Source: Sorghum bicolor
Lineage: Eukaryota > Streptophyta > Magnoliopsida > Poales > Poaceae
Direction: 5' to 3'
DNA: 64,000 bases
NCBI RefSeq assembly: GCF_000003195.3
Contig: NC_012879.2
Location: 40,412,020-40,476,019 of the forward strand
The position numbers and the translations under genes were made by a program. Positions 1 to 11,115 of this stretch are shown here, piece by piece. Under the pieces are notes generated by a model. That model was not told the origin of the DNA, ran no database searches, and saw nothing but the letters and a program-made list of their open reading frames with translations. How positions within the stretch are numbered: the stretch's first letter is position 1; each line of letters opens with the position of its first letter.

Positions 1-860
1 GTGAGGGTGGAGCTGGTTATGCAACTGGTGGATCTCCTCATGCAGGTTCTCATTGTACTCTCAGCATTAGCTAGCTACTGCTCAAGCTCTAGTTGTTGGG
101 CCCTGAGGGTGTCCTCCTCATGCCAGGCTTCATTCGTCTGACCAAGCACATGAACTGCGAGTAGATCCTGACTCAGCTCACCATTCTTCTGGACTGCCTG
201 GTCCCTCTCCAGAGTCACACGGGCCAACTCTGCCTGCAGCCTCTCAACCTCACTGTCAAATTCCCACTGTAGCTGGCGCTTCTCATCCTGAACTGTCAGA
301 AGAGACCTAGACAAGCGTCCCAAATAGTGTTCTAGGCCCCCATAGGTCTTCATCAAGGCAAACATAGCACTCATAGCTGTGCTGTCACTGTGCTGATCCT
401 CATCCGCACTCCTCTCTAGAGCATTCACCTCGGACTGATCCCACACCGAAGTGTAGGGGTCACCTCGGGGAAACACCCCAGCGAAGGCGTGGGCCAGCTC
501 CTGCGGAAACCTCTCCATGATATCCCTTAGAACCGCAAAAGCAGCTCTGCTGGCACCCTGGAAAGGCATGGTACCTCGGGACTCGTATACCCAACCACCC
601 CAGGCAGGGTCACCTCCACTGGTAGGGACCACTGCCTCAATCCCCACCAGGGTCCCGTCACCAAGCTGCTCTCTGTTCCAATAGTAGCGAGGTTCCCTTC
701 CTTCAGGATACCGTATCGAACTGAGCACTCTCCAAAGCAGGGTAGGCATCCGAAACTCCTCTAGGAAAATGCTCTTATGACGCGAGCTCCTAGATGCCAA
801 CTGATGGCAAGGGGCCCGCCCACCAGTGGACTTGCGAGCGGTGAGCCTAGTGCGTGCCAT
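1..860 (-). pseudogene. T1 extra ORF (ORF0): H3-tail-like N-terminus, coiled-coil C-terminus; partial
   Basis: The frame runs leftward from the ATG at 858-860. An in-frame ATG exists at 879-881, but I chose 860 because the histone-like segment starts there and the T2 homologue starts at the same point, both just after a splice-acceptor-like CAG. Residues 1-30 resemble the histone H3 tail (separate entry). Residues about 35-140 form a compact, Trp/Gly-rich region that I do not recognise. Residues about 185-240 are heptad-like and rich in Glu, Leu and Gln, a probable coiled coil. The frame hits TAG at 75-77. A 2-bp AG duplication near 60 then shifts it, after which the other frame (EYNENLHEEIHQLHNQLHP) matches the T2 ORF0 C-terminal part, so this is one nonsense plus one frameshift. 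The ORF lies between the 5' LTR and where gag should be, off the left edge. No enzyme domain is visible; the function is unknown. Confidence 0.75.
771..860 (-). other. Segment encoding a histone H3 N-terminal tail look-alike (T1)
   Basis: The first residues translate as MARTRLTARKSTGGRAP followed by CHQLASRSSRHKS. Aligned without gaps to canonical H3 residues 1-23, 16 of 23 positions are identical, including A1-R2-T3, the run T6 to G13 with K9 and S10, A15-P16 and Q19-L20-A21. K4, K14 and K23 are arginine here. After one inserted His, R26, K27 and S28 also line up. The comparison sequence is universal knowledge of H3; the alignment was done by eye. Confidence 0.85.
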
Positions 861-1661
861 CTGCTGCAAATAGAATACCATGGGTAAGTCTCAGGATTAT
901 ATCTAATTGAAATTGGGACATATTTGATTAAGGGGAGGAAGTAAGCAATGATATGGAATGAACATGATGCATGCACGGACTTACGATCTCACAAACTTAG
1001 AAAAGGAAATTAATACTAATCGGTATATGCGGTGGCAAAGAACGTTCTCTCATAACGTAACTAGCGTTCTAGGCGAGAACGTGGTTAGCGTACCTGCAGA
1101 AAACTCATTTCAGCCCAACCACAACATGAACGTGCAGAACAAGAATTTAAAGCTATACACCCTACACACATAGACACCACATCCATGCACATGGTGTGTT
1201 ACTACCCACATCATCGCCCTAGTGACGACATTGCCTCTCAGGACGGAATCTCCCAACATGCGGTACTGTTCCCAGGCACACCAAACATGCGTGCATGACA
1301 CAACACCTAAAATCACTTCCCTAGATCGACAGTGTGTCCGATCATGCTCTCACAGCTCCCACTTACCGAGGCGTAGAGGAAGAATTGATCCATACATTAC
1401 CACTCAGATGAATGGCACTCATACTATTGCACGCCGTATGAGCGACGAAAATAGAAATATGATGCATAACCCCCAAGTCAATACTTAACTGGCCACCTTA
1501 GAGTCCTTAACTGGGCATAAAGGATATGACCATGGCACACCATGTAGTTTTCCAAAAACTCATTTTAACACCTTGATTATCATTAGTTACATAGTTAACT
1601 TTTATTAACCGGTTTAAGTTTAGTTTAGAACGTACTTATGAACAATAACTCGCTAAACCTT
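861..1661 (-). other. T1 leader between primer site and ORF0
   Basis: No convincing gene is present in this 0.8-kb stretch; the small ORFs are uncomposed. On the minus strand it ends in a pyrimidine tract with TTCTATTTGCAG directly before the ORF0 ATG, which looks like a 3' splice site. A short block containing catgatgcatgcacg (about 963-977) is repeated in the T2 leader near 37100, confirming that the two leaders are homologous. Confidence 0.6.
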
Positions 1662-1673
1662 GCTCAAATGCCA
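1662..1673 (-). other. T1 primer-binding site, decayed tRNA-iMet type
   Basis: On the minus strand the 12 bases read TGGCATTTGAGC against the usual initiator-Met site TGGTATCAGAGC (three mismatches). The site is two bases from the LTR edge, exactly as in T2, where the site is perfect. Confidence 0.65.
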
Positions 1674-1675
1674 GC

Positions 1676-3775
1676 TATAACAGAACTGCCCAAATTATAA
1701 GAGATTAATCCTAACAGTGACCATTTGTACAGTCGAACCATCGAGCTTAAGCCCATATAATCCCGGTAGTCCGTGAAATCTCGAAGGATTTCAAACCACA
1801 ACTCATACATGCAGCCAAGATCGTAATAAGTTCAGCGGTCACCATTCACAATTACATCCAGTTCGCAACATTCATCACATACATCGGAGTTACTTAAAGT
1901 TATTACAAACCAAGTTCTTAAGTAGCGGAAGCATCATAGTTTGAAAATAACACACACATATTCAGTCTGATACAGTGCCATAGTTGATCATTCCCATAAA
2001 AGCAAAAGAGGAGGTATAGTGACCATCGCCCTTGGTCTAGTCATCACCCATCGCTGGGTACAAGCAGAGAATGCAATAACCATAGTACATCTACCCATCT
2101 GCAAAACAACATGGGAATTGAACCCTGAGTACGAGAATGTACTCAGCTAGACTTACCCAACAAAACCAAATTAAAAGACTCTTCAAGGATTATGAAGGCT
2201 GTATAGTTGGGTAGTTGAGACCTTTTGCGTAAAAGCACTACTCAACTAGAAGTACATCCTAACAATTCCCCTTCTTCTTTTAATTAGCTCACGTTAGGTA
2301 TTAATACCTATCATCTAGATTTGCACCTGTACTATTGCAAATAAGTGTGGTGATATGATAGTACCTTACCATAACATTCATAAATCATTTCTCATCATAA
2401 CCCAAGTGTTTCATAGTCCTTACTACGAGGACGAAGCTCATGTCAAGTGCTCACTATCCAGGAGCGATGGCGATTCGAAACGATTTCTAACCAGCTGGCG
2501 AGTTTATTCCCCACACGAACCACACTCACTGATCAAGTGAGCTATAGATCACCATATTGCACTATCCAAGACCAATTCGCGGGTTCGACAGGCACCACCC
2601 GTACCCGAGGACCGTTCCGGTGACCGAGGTATCCAAGGTATACCAAGGTTGCGCACCACGCCCTCGTCATTCCCCTCAACCATCTCCAATACACAGCGTA
2701 CATCGGGCCGGTTCCCGGCCCGGATAGTGCTCAGGCTTTGCGGTCGGAACGACTTATCCTTCCAGCTAAGTGTGGGGCATGCGTTCAACATGACAAGAGG
2801 TCCGTCGACGATCGGTCCTTAATCGACATAGGCAGGGGCACTACGGTCAACTCCACCGTAAGACCCTGCCCGGTCTCAAGTTCATTCCCACACTTGGTTA
2901 CTTTTCACAACAGCATTGACCGCTAATCATTTAGGTGTCCACCTATATCTCGCAGGTGACAGGAAATCACCCGACTTCTACTGTACTAAGCAAGCTAAGC
3001 ATAGACTCCGAGCCTATCTACATAGGACAAGGTAGATAAACATGTGGTGATATCAAGGAGTAAGTATGCATCAATGGTATCAAACAATTCCTATCACTTA
3101 AATGCAACATAGTAGGACAATCATACTATATCAATTAAGTTATCAAGAATAGGGAGACTTAGAATGCTCCGGGGCTTGCCTTTCTCAAACTTGTTAGGCT
3201 TGTGGTCCGGACACTCCTGCAGCTCTCCTTCCGGCTCGGGTCCTCCCGGAAGTTCCTACTCCTGGGTCTCCTCCTGCTCCTGGGTGCTACCTCGTTCTCC
3301 TGCGAGCCTGTATGATGCATGCATGCTCATGAGTGGAGTGCGAGATGCTCGGGGTGCAATGCTTATGCAAGTGGGTACCAGATGACCATGACATGGTGCA
3401 TAGATGACATAGGTGATTATTTCTTCAAGGTAGTCAACATCATCCAAGAACATGTATTCAAATTAAGCATCTATTGCAGTCTCTTCTACAAGTTGTTTTC
3501 ATGGTTAACCAGCAAGCTAACATGATGCTTCAAAGATACACCAAACACCCCTTTATTCCATTTCACTCATGCACATCAATTCATAATTTATTTTAATTCT
3601 TATTGGACCTACAATAGTAGCATGTACTTCTGATCATCAATAAATTCCACAAAAAATACAGTATATCACTGGTGAATTATAAAGTCTACCACAAAATTTT
3701 CATAATATTTAGACACTTAGTTTGGCCTACAAAAATTACAAGATTACTCAATATAATTAAGTATAAATATCCTAC
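1676..3775 (-). repeat. T1 5' LTR, truncated
   Basis: This is a long Tekay/Del-type LTR. Its inner edge at 1676 follows the primer site, but the terminal CA of the minus strand has become TA. The body has the same layout as the T2 LTR: a gagtacgagaatgtactcag segment near 2127, blocks of clustered short motifs around 2450-2900, and an AT-rich section at 3540-3770. About 2.1 kb remain; the T2 LTR is about 4.05 kb. The GC-rich promoter part that should follow is missing, and the sequence switches to an Athila gag remnant at about 3775. Short ORFs here (for example 3164-3385) lack composition or homology support. Confidence 0.7.
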
Positions 3776-4152
3776 TGTTGACCAAGTGTCAAACAACAGA
3801 TTTCATACCTTGCTTTACTAATAGATAAAGAAAGAAAAACTCTACCAAAGGTTATATGATTAAGACCAATGTGAAAATATCGAGAAAAAACATGGTCTTG
3901 TAGGGCTAGGTTTAAACCAGAAATTATAGAAAGATTAAAAGATTCCCTAGGTGTAGCTAAAAGTTCATTATCTTCTTGATTAAAAGATAGGACCTCAGCT
4001 ATAGAAAAGGGTTGGTTTTGACCTATTGCAATCAACTCCGGACACAAATCATATTTAGGGGCAAAGAAAGAACTTGTTGACTCCCATGGTCTATGGCTAG
4101 TCTCCGAAAGTGCAAAAAATTCAATAATAGGTGTGTAATTTGAGTTATCCAT
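3776..4152 (-). pseudogene. Element A gag N-terminal remnant (Athila type)
   Basis: The frame starts at the ATG at 4150-4152 (MDNSNYTPIIEFF). It parallels the start of the B gag: a PWES motif near residue 22, then about 15 residues that match the B gag N-terminus. It then jumps to EVLSFNQEDN and GLNLALQDHVFSRYFH, which correspond to [10 protein letters not shown] and [16 protein letters not shown] of B. The roughly 100 residues between those blocks in B are missing, so there is an internal deletion. The frame ends at the junction with T1 LTR sequence at about 3775. The rest of gag and all of pol are absent. Confidence 0.65.
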
Positions 4153-4247
4153 AAAGATGGAAAAATAAAAAGATAAAAGAATAAAAGTATAAAAGTATAA
4201 TACAAGATAATAGCAAGACTCAAAGTTATCTCAGCAAACCGTCTTTC

Positions 4248-4265
4248 TCCCCGGCAACGGCACCA
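4248..4265 (-). other. Element A primer-binding site (tRNA-Asp type)
   Basis: The minus strand reads TGGTGCCGTTGCCGGGGA, one mismatch from the plant tRNA-Asp site TGGCGCCGTTGCCGGGGA. The site is separated from the LTR by 8 bases (gaaatgct on the plus strand). Confidence 0.8.
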
Positions 4266-4273
4266 GAAATGCT

Positions 4274-5459
4274 TGTTGATATTTGTTAACGCCATCAGGA
4301 AATGATCCGCAAGCGCACGGATATCGGTGATCATTTCACCCGGGAGGTTATCCAGAGTATCATATTTATATTTTTACCACTGGGAGAAAGCGTGCATCTG
4401 ACTAACCAAATCTATTGCTACTACCCATTAGGCTACAAACAATGTGATTCGATGTGAGCGATGTATAGAGAAGACTACAACCGCACTCTCGTTCTAACCT
4501 TTGTAAGGATGATCTACTATTCTATTGGGGAGGCTTACGGAATCTAGACACCACAAAGGATGTTCGACCCGCACCTATAAACCCTACCGATCCTGCTAAC
4601 GGGATGTGGGCTATAAAGGTAACTCGGAAATGTCACGTTCCACGCTACTACCACAGTCTAGCTAGACAGGGGATATCTATGAGTACCCTAGCCCAAACAC
4701 CACATCTACGCTAGCAATGATTACTCTAAACTCAACCGGAAGAGATTAAAGTAAACTCATAAACCAAAGAACAATAAGAACAAAGAACTTACTAGAATTT
4801 AGAAGTCGAAATACTGAAGAATCCTAGGAGTAAGCCTCGGGTTAGGAGACTTGATCCTGCAGGTACAACCTCGGAGTAGACACCGACAGGCCAGGCTTCC
4901 TCCGATCTACACCTCCACTCTATCTCTCTCAATCTAGTAGAACTAGTTCTACTCTCACATGGGATGCTAAGCCCTATGAGGTGGGAACCCTAAGGAACCT
5001 CTCTCTCTGAATCCTCTCTAGAAAATATGCTAATGAATAATGAGGATTGCCTCCTCCATGGGCCAGGCGGCCTGCTTATATAGTCCCCTCAAGTGAATCT
5101 GGGCCGTCGGATCAAGCCGACCTTAATCGCACGGTTTTCCTTGATCCTTTAGGTCGGTGGAGCATAATCCGCAAGATGGGACCTGATTGGTCTCTGTAGC
5201 AGGGCGGGCGCCCAAGGGGGGAGGGCGGGTGCCCTGCCCCCGGGCCCGCTCGGCCTCCCGTTTGTTCCCGTGGCTTCTAAACTCTTCTAGATCATAGAAA
5301 ATTGTGCGGCACATTAATATCTGTGTGTAAACCCGATGTGTGGGCCTTTCTTCCATATTTCCTGATAACCCCGTATAGAAATAGACAAACACCAAAATTC
5401 ATGAAATTCTCTCAGATAAAACCCTAAGTCGGGGTGTTGCTTGCATTTGGATCCTTTTC
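4274..5459 (-). repeat. Element A 5' LTR, outer end lost to C1 insertion
   Basis: It begins TGTTGATATTTG on the plus strand and aligns along its length with the 1,234-bp LTRs of B. A TATA-like ttatatag lies at about 5077-5085, and a pair of GGGCGGGCGCCC-type boxes lies at 5202-5213 and 5223-5234, the second with one change. The last about 50 bp, including the terminal CGTCAACA, are missing because the C1 LTR begins at 5460. Confidence 0.85.
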
Positions 5460-6189
5460 TGTTGACACCGTTTTTGGACACGTATCCTTGGATACGCACC
5501 TGGAGTTAATGAAGCGTAGATCGGCAGGTGGAGCGATGGTAACTAGTCTACAGGGGAGTTGCCGATGAAAGTTGATGCCGATGGGAAAACAGCCGAATAT
5601 GACCAAGTCCAGGAGTGGTGATGCGTTCATGCCGATGGCCAGTGCCGATGGTTGCCGATTGCTGTGAAAGGTGGTTTGCCGATGATTCTGAAGAAAAGCG
5701 CAGAGGTTGCCGATTGGCTCATGACAGTATACCGATCGGTTGTGGAAGAAAGTTTAATGTTTTCCTTAGTGATTAGAGTTCGTTTTGTGTACAGATTCCG
5801 TTTAATTTGGAGTTCGAGTTCTAGTCGTGTCTGGTTGTAGCTCTTTGGGACAGGGTATAAATCTAGACCCTGTGGCAATGTGACAAAACATCTATCAATC
5901 AATCAAACACAAGTTTTTACACATATTCTAGCATCTACTTTTTCGACGACTTCGTCATACATTTTCTTTTTACTACGAGTTCTTAGGAATTCGTCGAGTC
6001 AAACTCAGCGTATTCTCAAGTTCCGCGTGAGCACCTCTTGGCCGTGACATCCGGGCGCATCGCTGTTGTTGGGACCAAAGTGTTCGAGTTACAATCTTTG
6101 TCGATTGTAAGGTCAAATCGGCTGGCACGCTTTAACGTTTGAATTGGGTATTAGCCCTTTGTGTTTGTAGATCAGCTTTTGCACCAACA
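5460..6189 (+). repeat. C1 5' LTR
   Basis: The 730-bp LTR begins TGTTGACACCGTTTTTGGAC and ends TTGCACCAACA. It has a TATA box tataaat at 5856-5862. By eye it carries nine copies of GCCGAT/ATCGGC, mostly in the U3 half. Confidence 0.9.
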
Positions 6190-6196
6190 CTTCTTT

Positions 6197-6214
6197 TGGC
6201 ACGCCTAGTGGGAC
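6197..6214 (+). other. C1 primer-binding site
   Basis: TGGCACGCCTAGTGGGAC lies 7 bases inside the LTR and matches the corresponding C2 site with few changes. I do not assign the tRNA with certainty. Confidence 0.65.
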
Positions 6215-6237
6215 AGATATTCAAGATCAAGATCAAC

Positions 6238-6987
6238 ATGTCAAACACCGATTTCGACTTGCAGAACGTTATCCCCGTGATGGAAGCCAAGCTCAGAGAT
6301 AAGCAGAAGCAAGCTATGGCAAAAGCCATGGAGGACTACAAGCAACTATGCTTAAAATCCTTCAGTATCAACAGGAGTGGCGAAGTAATCCAGAAGGAAG
6401 CATTGCCGATGCCTCGGCAAATCACTTTTGAGGTCAATCCTGGTAAACTCCAAGACATGGTTGACAGTGCTATTAACCGTGCCTTGATCAATCAATCTGG
6501 TGTACTGTCCAACATGGTTTTCAATGCTGTGGCTAGAACTTTTAAAGAAGGACAAGTACCACCATCTTATGTGGGTTCTGCCTATCATCAGCCAGGGTCA
6601 TCGATGGTTACGGCTCCATCGGCTACTACGGCCGTTGCGGGTGCAGAAGTTAATTCCCCTCCAAGCACATTAGGGATGACTAACGCACAATCTACACCGA
6701 TGACAACCAATCCATCAACATCAGATGGGCAAATCAAACTTGCCACAGATCTATTGGAATCGGCGATGTCAGGGACTGTTCCTCCCAACTGGTGGGGCTA
6801 TGGTATGCCCCCATAATTGATGGCAAAAAGTCCTAAAACATCTCAAGTGGCTGACGTGACAGGCAAGGCTCCTATGTCATTGGCACCTCCAAACACGCCG
6901 ATGACTCAGAATCCCCAGTATTCTACGACTACTACTGCAAGACCTTTTACTGGGAATTCTCAAGCACCAACATTCTAGATGCCCAAC
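6238..6987 (+). pseudogene. C1 gag, N-terminal part
   Basis: The ATG at 6238 opens MSNTDFDLQNVIPVMEA, followed by about 190 residues that align with the C2 gag (DYKQLCLKSFSINRSGEVIQKEALP, PPNWWGYGMPP). Low-complexity Pro/Thr/Ser stretches follow. TAA at 6814-6816 and TAG near 6976 interrupt the frame. D insertion at 6988 ends this piece; the protein resumes at 45625. This region precedes the capsid-like domain of Tat-type gag. C2 has lost this ATG (ATC), so C1 shows the likely original start. Confidence 0.8.
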
Positions 6988-8182
6988 TGATATGACCACA
7001 CCAGTAAGCAAGATGTCACAAGCTCCAAGTCAAGCTACAACCACTCAAGTTTTACCTACACCGACACCAGCCCAAGTCATCGATGGTCTAGTTACACGTA
7101 GTCGTGCAAAGAAGCTATAACAAGAGGTCCACGCGCTACTTTGTGAGATTCACTTTAACATTAATGAGAATTATATACTACCTAAGTGTTCTACCTTGAT
7201 TGTACTCAGGTATATAGAAGAAGAGAAGGATGAATTGGATCCTGAAGAACGGACCAGTGCAAGTTATATAAGAAGTCAAAAACGGACCAGTGAAAGTCAA
7301 AAACGGACCAGTGCAAAGAAATCTTCATAACTTTTTACTCACAAAAGCTATGAAGGTTCATGAGCACTTGTTGGAAAGCTTGACGAGTCTACTTTCCAAT
7401 GCATCTAGTGGCGACCAGTTTGGATACTCCATATTGCTTGTAGACCAGAATTAGTACAGACTGCTCAGAAGGTCAACAGTCCGTCGTGACAGAAAGTTGG
7501 TACAACTTGCCATGCAAAACTGTACTAATCTACAACGTTTCGTGGTGCATGGAATACATTTATGGAAAGATCTTGGAGTCTAGTTCCACACCCAACAAAC
7601 GGTTCGTCATTTGGACTTCCCAATAAAAAGTTATGGTCAGTTTATTTAAAACTGCTCTGGAGGCCAACAGTCACGCGAAGCCAGTTCGGGAATCCATTCC
7701 GAGGGGTCCTTTCATATTGCCTTCCCTTAGAAACTCTATTTCATTTTCATACCTATCTAGGAGGGTTGTTCCTAGTACAAATATTCCCTACCTCTAAGCT
7801 ATCAGCAACCTTTGATCATTTGATAAACCACATGATATTGCAGCCGCGCTGCTGAGTGCTTTACTCAACCTTTGTTCTTCCTTGTTCTTCTTGGACTTGT
7901 GAAGTGAATCCTCTGGGTTCCCCTACTTCGTGCTCTACGGCTTCCGTTCGGCTGCGCCATATTGTGTGGATTAGTTCCGGATTGTGGTTCTGCGGTCGTT
8001 TGGAGATCAAGTCGAAGTCTTCGTGGTTTCGGTGCCTCTCTCCCCATCGCTTGGTCGCATCCAACCTTTGTCAGGTATAAAGCTAGTTATCCGCTGTTCG
8101 CAGCAAGTTAACCTTGTTCTTTTGATCTACTGTCGTAAAGATCGGGCCACCCTCATACCGATTCCATATCGGTAACCTATCA
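6988..8182 (+). repeat. D 5' LTR
   Basis: It runs from TGATATGACCACACC to GGTAACCTATCA and aligns end to end with 44435-45619. The TATA-like sequence of the 3' copy (agtataaatatc) reads agtacaaatatt here, so the promoter of the 5' copy looks damaged. The reading frame entering the other LTR is broken in this copy by TAA at about 7118. A run of ACGGACCAGTG-type short repeats lies near 7250-7315. Confidence 0.9.
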
Positions 8183-8184
8183 AC

Positions 8185-8196
8185 TGTTATCAAAGC
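8185..8196 (+). other. D primer-binding site, tRNA-iMet type with two mismatches
   Basis: TGTTATCAAAGC lies two bases inside the 5' LTR, compared with TGGTATCAGAGC. Initiator-Met priming fits chromovirus ancestry. Confidence 0.6.
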
Positions 8197-8575
8197 TTTC
8201 GTTGTCACGGTAGATCTCACAATCATCCACATATTTACCTTTAGTTATCTATTGTTTGCTACTATTTTGTTCATCACCTATAGTCCACTGAAAAAGCCAC
8301 AAAAAAAACCCTAAAGCCCTTTGACGGTACTGTTATCTTGTGTTTTGTGTTCATCAAGTTGCCAGTCACCCTCTTTACATATATTGTGTTGTGTTTCATT
8401 TGTTATCCGCACCCCTGTTAGTATAAAAAAAAAGAGTTCAAAAAAAAAGTCAGTGAAAAAAAACAGAGAAAAGAGAAAGAACAGAAAAAGTAGAAGAAGA
8501 GGAAAGGGGTTGTATTGCGGTTTGCTCATTGAAAAAAAATTCAGTTTACGAATTCAGATTCTTGGTGATTTATAT
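8197..8575 (+). other. D leader, first part (purine-rich)
   Basis: I see no gene. Bases about 8425-8512 are almost pure purine with several A8-A9 runs, so the ORFs covering it are low complexity. The leader continues after T2 at 41412-41681. The T2 insertion duplicated tatat (8571-8575 and 41407-41411). Confidence 0.6.
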
Positions 8576-11115
8576 TGTGGCAGAACCTCCTAAGTGTTTG
8601 GGCCCACCGACACCTGTCATTGTCCCAAGGACCTCTGACGGTGATGCCGGGGATCCTCCCACTCTAGAAGTCCGATGAGCATCTCAGGACGCTCATTCCA
8701 CCGCTACCTGGGGCGTATCAAACAAGCTCGTGTTGACCACCAGCAGTGGTCAATTAACGAAAATTTCTTCTTCTCGCCCTTGCAGGATAGCAAGTGGCCA
8801 CCTTAACACCAGGATCACTCGTTGCGAAAACATTGCAGCATCACAAACGACACAAGACCAAAATAATATTTCAGAGTAAAACAGGGGAAGTATTACATAA
8901 CTTAATTTACAAAAGTAGTTCTTCCAAATAGTAGAGTGTTACTACAAACCAGGTCCAGCGGAGCAACTTAAACTTTAGTACACAAATTACAAATTTACAG
9001 ACCCTGCCCATGGGTCACGCTCACTCTTCCTCCTCGTCAACCTCGACGACGGACACACAACAGGGTCCGAAACAAGTCGGCTCCTGAGCTTCACCTACAA
9101 CAGGGGTTATAAAACCCTAACTACGGGAGTACTCAACAAGACATACCCGGCAGAAAAAAGAGGAGAAAATAGGAATGCAGGCTTGGGGTAGACAAGGGGT
9201 GGCTGAGCAAGGAGCCAAAATGTTTTGCTAAAAAGCTTACTAATAGTGCAACCTTACTTTCAAGTTTTACCCGCGAATTCCTCTCCTCAAGAGGTCGAGG
9301 AGTTCGAGGACAGTCTATCTAGTTGCTTCTCACAGACAAGTCTGTAAGTTCCTAGTCCTTAATCCAAGTATTATCTATCCAACGGCCATAGCTTCATGTC
9401 ACTCTGAGTCCGGGAATTGGGATCCGAATCTCATGAGACATTTCCCCCTTTCTCATTTTATCACTTAGTTGCATATTTATCTACGATGAGGGTCAAAGGA
9501 ATTGAGTCTCCCAATCGGGGAGCAACGACGATTCAAATCGCTTAGCAATCCAGCTAGAGTTCCTAACCACCCGATATATGTAGAACTAAATCTTGCATAT
9601 GTCAACCCAAATCAAGCTTTCCCCAAATTTGACTAGGTTCGCGGCACCCGAGAGCACAGTACTCCACCATCCTACAGCCGATCTAGATGTTTTCCGGTCA
9701 TCTCAGATCCGTAAGGTGGGTACACACTACTCTCGCTATCGCTCCACGCCCAGTGCGCGAGTAGCTGTTCGCATCGAGGGATCACAAGACCGGGCTTACC
9801 GAGGGCAAGTGGCTAGTACTATAAATTCTCAACCCAGCAGGCCATCAACGGACTAGTCCTTAACCGACACAGTTGGAGACACTACTTTAAGACTCCATTC
9901 TTAAAGCAAGTCCACCGACCGGTCTCAAATTGAAACATCATTGACCATAAGTGTATTCTACAACAACCCTTCAAACCTTCTTGTTTGAAAACCTATCTAG
10001 TAGCAGGGCTAAGCATTACTACGCGATGTTAAAATAAAATAGGTGTCAAGGACAGGATAACAAATATCAAGGTAGTAAATGCTGCAAGTAGGTTAACCCA
10101 ATTCTCAACTACCTAATGCAGCATTTTCAGTTCATAAGTGATAAAAGATTTAAAACATTCAAGGAGGGGTTAATGCATCCGGGGCTTGCTTTGGTTGCAG
10201 AGCTGAGAGGGACCCTCGGAGACTTCCCAAGTCTCGGATCCTACTTCCTCGAACGGAGCACCGACCTCGGGGTTTGGTTCAACGGTCACTCCTTCGGTCA
10301 CGTGCACTATACGCAAAATGATGGATGCTCATGATATGCGTATGACAGACATTTAAGAAGGACCGAGTTAACTACAACGGGCCTTCCCGGTGCAACACAG
10401 ACTAATCAATAACTAAAGTTGTTTATCATCTTAGTGTCTTTACCCAAGAGGTTGCATCTGTAAACTAAGATTCCTCTTAATTCATAATTAACCTAAATTA
10501 ACTAATTATTAATCCTTTTTATCTTAATTAATTCTTAATTAAGTATTAATGACAGTAATTAAGCATTAATGCCAAACAATAATTAAATGCCAAAGGTCAT
10601 TAAGGTTAATGACCTCAGGTCATCACACAATCCCAAAATCACTCAAACCCTAATTTTGAGAATTTAACTAATTATTACCTAATTATTCTAGAATTATTAT
10701 TTAATTACTAATTAAGGGTTTAATAATATTTTATTCAAACATTATCCAAATGTCACCAAATTTTGTGTGAAGCCAGGGAATAATATTCAGAGGCATCTCA
10801 CTAATTTTGGTGATTTTTGGACATATCACTAAATTATTAAAATTCATGAAATTTTCATTTACTAATTAAAAGAGGCAATTTTTATACATATGCAAACTAC
10901 CAGAAAATAGAACCTAATATTTTTCCTGTGTTCTACTCATTTCATAGAACGTACACAAAAATTCCCATGATTTTTGAATCAGTACAAGATTTTCTATTCA
11001 AATTCAAACATTAAGCATTTTTAAACAAAAAGGAAAAAGGAAAAACACACTGCGCTATGCGGCCGGCCCGCTTGGCTTTGGCCCAAGCCGGCCCGAGAAC
11101 CTCCCGCATCGCGCG
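8576..11115 (-). repeat. T2 3' LTR, inner (R-U5) part before N
   Basis: It matches 37359-39880 of the 5' LTR almost base for base, including the cluster around 9590-9860 and the AT-rich ttaattaa stretch at 10480-10600. N entered between the duplicated pentamers ending at 11115. ORFs shared by the two LTR copies (for example 9593-9856) have no coding support. No gene. Confidence 0.9.

Noticed and set aside
771..860. A genuine host histone H3 gene
   Set aside because: Only the tail matches; the histone fold is absent and the frame continues into an unrelated coiled-coil protein located between LTR and gag.
3164..3525. Small overlapping ORFs in T1 LTR
   Set aside because: No domain, opposite-strand ORFs equally long, inside a recognised LTR.
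8311..8593. Overlapping ORFs on both strands rich in Lys or Phe
   Set aside because: They arise from the A-rich leader of D; low-complexity artefacts.
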